Assembly (NCBI GenBank): GCA_963966185.1
Contig: CAWZYM010000272.1
Location: 262,501 to 326,500 of the forward strand
Direction: 5' to 3'
DNA: 64,000 bases
DNA from: Rhabditoides inermis
Lineage: Eukaryota; Nematoda; Chromadorea; Rhabditida; Rhabditidae
The translations under genes and the position numbers were made by a program. Below, piece by piece: positions 59,701 through 64,000 of this stretch (within the stretch, counting starts at the first letter, position 1; each line of letters opens with the position of its first letter). The notes under the pieces were generated by a model. It did no database searches and was not told where the DNA came from. It saw only the letters and a list, made by a program, of their open reading frames with translations.

Positions 59701-62700
59701 ACCGCCACGACATGGGAGGGATGGCGGCGCTGATGCGGGGTGGGAAGACGCACTTTGGCTCTCGTAATATACAACATAGGTATACCATTAGCGGTCAGAG
59801 AGTCAGTGAGAGCCGTCAGACGAGGTGACAGAAGGTGACATGAATACATGCATCTGCGAATGTTTCAGGCGGTATGTTCGGCATCATCTTCTCGAACGAC
59901 GAGCTGTGGCGGAGTCAGCGGCGGTACGCGCTGTCGACCCTGCGCGACTTCGGCATGGGGAAGAACCTCATGGAACAGAAGGTATAGACTTCTATCTTGT
60001 GACTGTTTGCTTGAACAGCATTTGTCATCAAACAAACTTGCAACGTTCATCTAACATCACATGCAACCATGCTGTTTTAGATCACTTTTATAAATAGAAC
60101 TCGGAAAAAATAGAGAATTCATCACACAGTGTCAACTTTTAGACGCTGAGGTTCTTTTTCCCTCAAAATAGTTATAGTCAAACGCTCGAAAATAGTACGA
60201 GGAATACGAGAGTGCGCAGATGCGGCGCGTGCGCAATGCCGGACGCAATGCTTGGGTGGGCCTTTGGCCGAGGACAAATTCTCACATTAAAATAGTTTGA
60301 GGCGTGGTCAGTCTCTCCCAACTACTAACTTCAAACTACTCCCAAAATGTCTTTAAATACTCCCGAAATGCCTTGCAAAACGTCCTCGAAACATTTCTAA
60401 CTTGCCCCAACTACCCTAGAAATGTCTTGTGAATAGAGATTCCTTTTCGAAATGCTTTCTGAAATGCCTCAGAAAACGCTCTGCTCAGGTTTCCAGCGCA
60501 TTTTCGAAGGAAATTCAAAAGGGACCGTCTATTGCATTTCGAGGGTAGTTGGGAGGAAAGTTTAAAGTGGTTTGAGGGTGTTTTGCAAGGCATTTCGTAG
60601 GTAGTTTGAAGAGACTGACCGCTACTTTAGGTGCTAGTAGAGGTGAACACTGTGCTGGATCAGCTGGCGACTGTCGACGGAGCGTTCTCTATTTCTAATG
60701 AGTTGAACGTATTAAAAAACTTTTTTCTTTCTTTTTTTTGTTAGAAGGACATCATAATGTCATATGAAGACAAACTGTTTCATATCAAAGTCTTTATTTT
60801 CAATGTTGTGTTAAAGGTAGTGTACCCTCTGAATCTGGGTGCATGTGTAGATACAACATGTCATTGTTCACGACTCAATGAGTATATTATGATGATGCAA
60901 ACATATATTCTGAAACAATTTAGTTTTAAAAAATTATCGAATATTGGAGTGAGAAATCGAAGAAACTAATAACTTTTAATCAGCTCGGGGGTGTGTGCAC
61001 AACTGCACGAAGTTACACAATTTGACCACACTAACGGCTGTTTCATTCAAGACAAATTATTTGCATGTGTTTATATATTGTTTCTTATGTCATTCTTATT
61101 TTATATAACATTTCTACTATGTGTTTCTTTTACTAAACTGGCGAAAACAGCTGATGGAAAATTATTTGCTAAACGCAGTAAGATATGTTGAATGATGTTA
61201 AAAATCATAACTCACAACGTTGCGCAAATATGCGTATCATGTTGGATTGAAATAAAAGTTTGATAATTTTTAATTTCATTATTTTTTATCACAAACAACC
61301 ATAAACGACATAAAAATACCTCTAAAAGACATTGATAATACATTCGTGATATTTTTTTTATATTTGATTCAGAGAGTACACTACCTTTAAAGGCACAGGG
61401 GCGCTTAGTTTTTGACTTTGTTTCATTCCATGGAAACACGAAACAATCAAAGAAAACGCGAAAAAACGGCGTTTCCGCGTTACCTACATGCTTACCAACA
61501 TGTGCACGTGCGAAGCTTGGTAAGGCGAAATCGATCTTCGCGCCAAAATGCTTATCGGAAAGTTGAGTTCTGTGCGCATTTCGTCGATCTGACGCGTGAG
61601 TTCAACAGCACATGCCGTTGTAGTGTTGTGGTAACGCTCAAGGTTTGTGTATCCTTCTCGAATGTGAATTTCTATGAACCTTGGTAATTCTAAACGCCCC
61701 TATGCCTTTAAATGTTCTATTCCGTTTTTTTTTCTGATCAACCGAGACCATAACGTTTCGAGGACGTAAAATAACTCTGTCTATGTCAAGATAACTCTAT
61801 CTTGCGGTCACAGATGAAACATGATCTGATATCGCATTTTTCCAGATGAGGTGGACGTCGCTATTGGCTCAATCATCAACAACCTCGTCTTTGGCTATCG
61901 CTACTCGGGCGACAGGAGAGAGGAGTTTTTCAAGATCAAGCGAGAGCTGCAGCAGCTCTTCAAACTACTCGGCAGCCCCACCTTCACCCTGATTGGATTC
62001 GGCGCGCCCTGGATGCGCCACATACCGGAATTCTCGGGTCAGAACGTTCTCGGAACTTTTGAACCTGCAAGTTGGCCATTGGCCGTTCGCCGCGAAGTTT
62101 TGTCCATGTATCCATGGAGAGTTTACAGGAACCTTCAATGAGGTAGTGAGACGGTTCGGCGAGTTGACAAAGCACTTCCAACACGAGATCGACGTCCACC
62201 GCGCGCGGATCGACTTCAATGCAGAGGTGACTCCCACTTCCGTTAAAAACTAACATATTCATGCGAGTGATCAAAGATGCATGTAACATGACGAGAAGTG
62301 TCCAAAACACAAAGTAGCACCAACACTTTAGCCGCCGCCTTGCGTACAGAAAACGCTGTCGTTAAAGGATGTATCCGTACAATGTATTATTCCCTGTTCT
62401 TCAGGATGGGGTCGCATTCGTTTTCTTCAATGAAGACGACTTTTGAAGTTCTTGCGCAGAAAAATTGGTAAAAATACAAACATTTTTTCCACGTTCATAC
62501 AATTTCAAAAGAAGGTTTCACTGACGAGAACAAAAGCGACTCCAACCTGAAGATCAGGCAAGATTACATTGTCCGGATAAATCCTTTAAATTGTAAACCA
62601 GGAACTGACGCAGTTTGCTCCTTTTTTGGGGGAAATATGGAAAAGCTATATAGGCCGTTCATCGTACGGCAGTCATTTCTCAGAATATTTACCAGACATC

Positions 62701-64000
62701 ATTTGAGGCGGGAGCCCATTTGAGGCATCAATAGCCCGTTATCGGCCTGCGCAAGACCATTCGACCGCGCAATTCGCTAGCTTGGCGGTCTATATTTAGG
62801 GAAATGAGGGTCATTTGCAAGTCAAATGAAGCAAAGTTTTCCACCTTTCGGAGTTAATAACTCCGTTCAGAATTATCGAATCTTGATGAAATTTGCACAC
62901 GTGGTCCGGAGAGGTATTCTTCACAAAGCCTGTTTTTTTGAAATTTTGAGTTTCGACTTGCTTTTCTCAATTCAGCACAAAACCGACTTTTACAGACCAT
63001 TTTGTAAGTGAAATCTATAAAACTTAATAACTCTCTTCAAAGTGATCGCACAGCAACCAGTTTTCTGGAGGATATACCCCAACGGTGTCCCAAGAGGACC
63101 TGTTTTTCGGATTTTTGAATTTCGATTTCACACAGTTTTGATACAAAAATGCTCCAAAATGGGAGAAATCGCATCAAATCGTCGTCATTTCGCCTCTGTC
63201 TGTTTCGCCGGCGATAATGCCGTACGATGAAAATGGGGGATGGCCTATACGCATGTACTTGATTATAGGATAGCGACGACCTCGTCGACGCGTATCTCAA
63301 AGAGCAGCACCGCCGCCGCGACGAGCCCGCGCACGGTGGATTTACGTCAGTTCTATCCAATATGCTTTTGAATAATTGTTTACAGCGTTGTGAATGCACA
63401 TGCCTCTTTCAGCGACGTGCAGTTTCGCAACGTGGTGTTCGATCTGTGGATCGCCGGACAGGAAACCACCTCCACCACCACTTCATGGTGAGAACAGCGT
63501 GTGAAACGCTCACGAACAATCTGGACACAAACATGTATCACACCATACATGCCCCAACCACTCACCTACAAAAACCATGTAAATAGTGTTGTGCGACACT
63601 TGGTGGTACTCACAAATGTATATTGTTAGTGATACTGTACGAATGGATAATGTTGCTATTTTGTGCAGGGCGCTGCTACATCTACTGCGCAACCCGGCGG
63701 CGCAGGAGCGAATGTCTGCCGAGTTGGACCGGGAGATAGACGCGGACAGGGTCACCCTGGCAGACAGACCGAGACTACCCTACTGCAGTGCAGTCATCAT
63801 GGTGGGTTCGAGATACATTTCAACACATATTTTTGGCACTCGGCCCTGTTTGTTTCATATACGAGCACCTGAAGGGGTTGTAGAGAATTGGGGAATGGAT
63901 GATGGAGAGAGGCTCACTGTTTACAGGAAACGCAACGCTGTGCGAACATTCTTGCACTGAATCTCACCCGCGTTGTCTCCGAGAATGTGGTCATCGATGG
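53742..64000 (+). CDS. Cytochrome P450 (nematode CYP2-like), 3' end outside the window
   Basis: Haem-thiolate monooxygenase anchored in the ER membrane, expected to oxidise xenobiotics or lipids. Exons 53742-53823, 53935-54020, 59500-59564, 59657-59739, 59869-59981, 60631 to about 60,713, about 61,851-62037, 62129-62226, 63269-63345, 63413-63487, 63669-63801, 63927 onward. Landmarks: N-terminal anchor MFLVVLSTLCIAWLF, PPGP-type hinge (PPGPVPLPFIGN), C-helix LWRSQRRYAL, a GYRY segment after VDVAIGSIINNLVFG, I-helix DLWIAGQETTSTT, LLRNPAAQERM, LPYCSAVIM and K-helix ETQRCANIL (ExxR). The FxxGxxxCxG haem loop would lie past base 64,000. Phases agree except at the exon 6/7 join, where the exact donor is ambiguous. 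Intron 2 is 5.5 kb and contains a LINE; other introns carry MITEs. Exons are intact. Confidence 0.9.
54355..54500 (+). repeat. GTAAACA-rich repeat, left of the LINE
   Basis: At least five GTAAACA words within about 70 bp, followed by AACTCCAAATCTCC and TACTAGACCAAATAATAA. Same unit as at 58.99-59.29 kb. Confidence 0.8.
54565..57437 (-). pseudogene. LINE ORF2: endonuclease and reverse transcriptase, frameshifted
   Basis: The first part holds an APE-type endonuclease (FNCWSVVNKTNEL, LSETWLK, GDINLPDLQW, SDHFAI) and a reverse transcriptase (YFDFAKAFDRV, SGVPQGTVLGPILF, MYADDVKVY, so the catalytic YADD is kept). A frame change near 55,260-55,290 separates it from the thumb and C-terminal part (HKTKVLHIG, YVRPLLEYGTYVF) that ends at 54565. 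A few residues seem lost at the break. N-terminal to the endonuclease is a proline-rich stretch of three LTADHPPPP-like repeats. Confidence 0.9.
57464..58434 (-). pseudogene. LINE ORF1, frameshifted
   Basis: Starts near METGDKAAGF. The first part has a basic cluster (PSRKRKADG) and a heptad-like region (EEINESIDDIHSRYISL) that may be a coiled coil. A frame change near 58,100-58,140 is followed by RSVVIANLPELFDD, an RRM-like strand, then RPSLTKEQRKEDYLLRKER and a Cys-poor tail. The layout (coiled coil, RRM, basic end) fits ORF1 of this LINE group. Confidence 0.75.
58985..59290 (+). repeat. GTAAACA-rich tandem repeat, right of the LINE
   Basis: Two to three units of about 110 bp, each with several GTAAACAAG words, AACTCC.AATCTCC, CTAACATGTACTAGACCAA and a TTGTTTACA. 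Nine or more GTAAACA words in total. Confidence 0.85.
59573..59648 (+). repeat. CCCT/CT microsatellite in P450 intron 3
   Basis: (CCCT)n passing into (CT)n directly after the donor at 59,565 and up to the next acceptor. Confidence 0.9.
60295..60630. mobile_element. GGTCAGTC-ended MITE, copy 3, providing an intron end
   Basis: Left end GAGGCGTGGTCAGTCTC, right end (inverted) CTAAAGTAGCGGTCAGTCTC. The interior is largely self-complementary and made of AACTACTCCCAAAATG-like and CAAGGCATTTCG-like units. Its last bases, GCTACTTTAG, are immediately followed by P450 exon 6. Confidence 0.8.
61384..61717. mobile_element. TTAA-flanked MITE with AGGCAYAGGGGCG ends
   Basis: Left TTAAAGGCACAGGGGCGCTTAG and right (inverted) TTAAAGGCATAGGGGCGTTTAG form a clear terminal inverted repeat next to TTAA. 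About 330 bp, non-coding, in the intron between P450 exons 6 and 7. A truncated relative lies at 29.48 kb and an isolated right end at 32.55 kb. Confidence 0.85.
62680..62840 (+). repeat. Dispersed repeat, partner of 1.44 kb
   Basis: ACCAGACATCATTTGAGGC, GCCTGCGCAAGACCATTCG, TTGGCGGTCTATATTTAGG and GTCAAATGAAG(C) match the 1.44-1.56 kb copy in order. Lies in P450 intron 8. Confidence 0.7.

Noticed and set aside
1..64000. CRISPR arrays, bacterial operons, phage or rRNA genes
   Set aside because: None seen; the window is eukaryotic and the tandem repeat at 4.3 kb lacks CRISPR-like unique spacers.

Overview
The window is nuclear DNA of a nematode. The support is direct: multi-exon genes with short introns ending in TTTCAG; several classes of nematode chemoreceptor (Str-like, Srh-like, Sra/Srb-like); a transthyretin-like secreted protein gene; and a complete ogdh-1 orthologue. 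I cannot name the species. It does not read like a compact Caenorhabditis region, because many introns and intergenic stretches are filled with MITEs, tRNA-derived repeats, microsatellites and a LINE. About 7 of roughly 94 introns I could place use a GC rather than a GT donor.

Layout. 1-4.8 kb: a plus-strand 7TM receptor (one exon junction unresolved). 6.4-7.6 kb: a transthyretin-like (TTR) gene. 8.7-10.2 kb: a Str-type receptor with nine exons. 13.2-15.8 kb: a 13-exon gene for a membrane-anchored N-acetylmuramoyl-L-alanine amidase that resembles bacterial AmiD in both its catalytic and C-terminal domains; this is the best candidate for a transferred gene. 16.5-23.3 kb: two tandem minus-strand Srh-like receptors with the same eight-exon structure. 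27.3-28.6 kb: another 7TM receptor with two awkward junctions. 30.9-31.7 kb: a decayed minus-strand Srh-like copy. 35.2-38.2 kb: a plus-strand Srh-like receptor whose third intron holds a broken Tc1-type transposon with rearranged ends. 41.4-46.5 kb (minus): ogdh-1, 18 exons, 1020 codons, intact. 48.5-50.3 kb (minus): an Sra/Srb-superfamily receptor with a likely trans-splice acceptor at its start. 52.5-53.2 kb (minus): a Gly/Tyr-rich secreted peptide gene whose signal-peptide exon is split by a MITE. 53.7 kb to the right edge: a plus-strand cytochrome P450, cut by the window end before its haem-binding cysteine, with a damaged CR1/Jockey-like LINE in its second intron.

The genes form no operon or single pathway. 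The region is a chemosensory-receptor neighbourhood with scattered metabolic (OGDH), detoxification (P450), secreted (TTR, Gly/Tyr-rich) and antibacterial-type (amidase) genes. The repeats are informative: two elements with hAT-like ends built from short palindromes (one with a perfect 8-bp target duplication), a TTAA-flanked terminal-inverted-repeat family that carries tRNA-like segments, and a GGTCAGTC-ended MITE family that breaks one gene and appears to supply a splice acceptor in another. All exon models were made by eye from splice-site phase and protein similarity.
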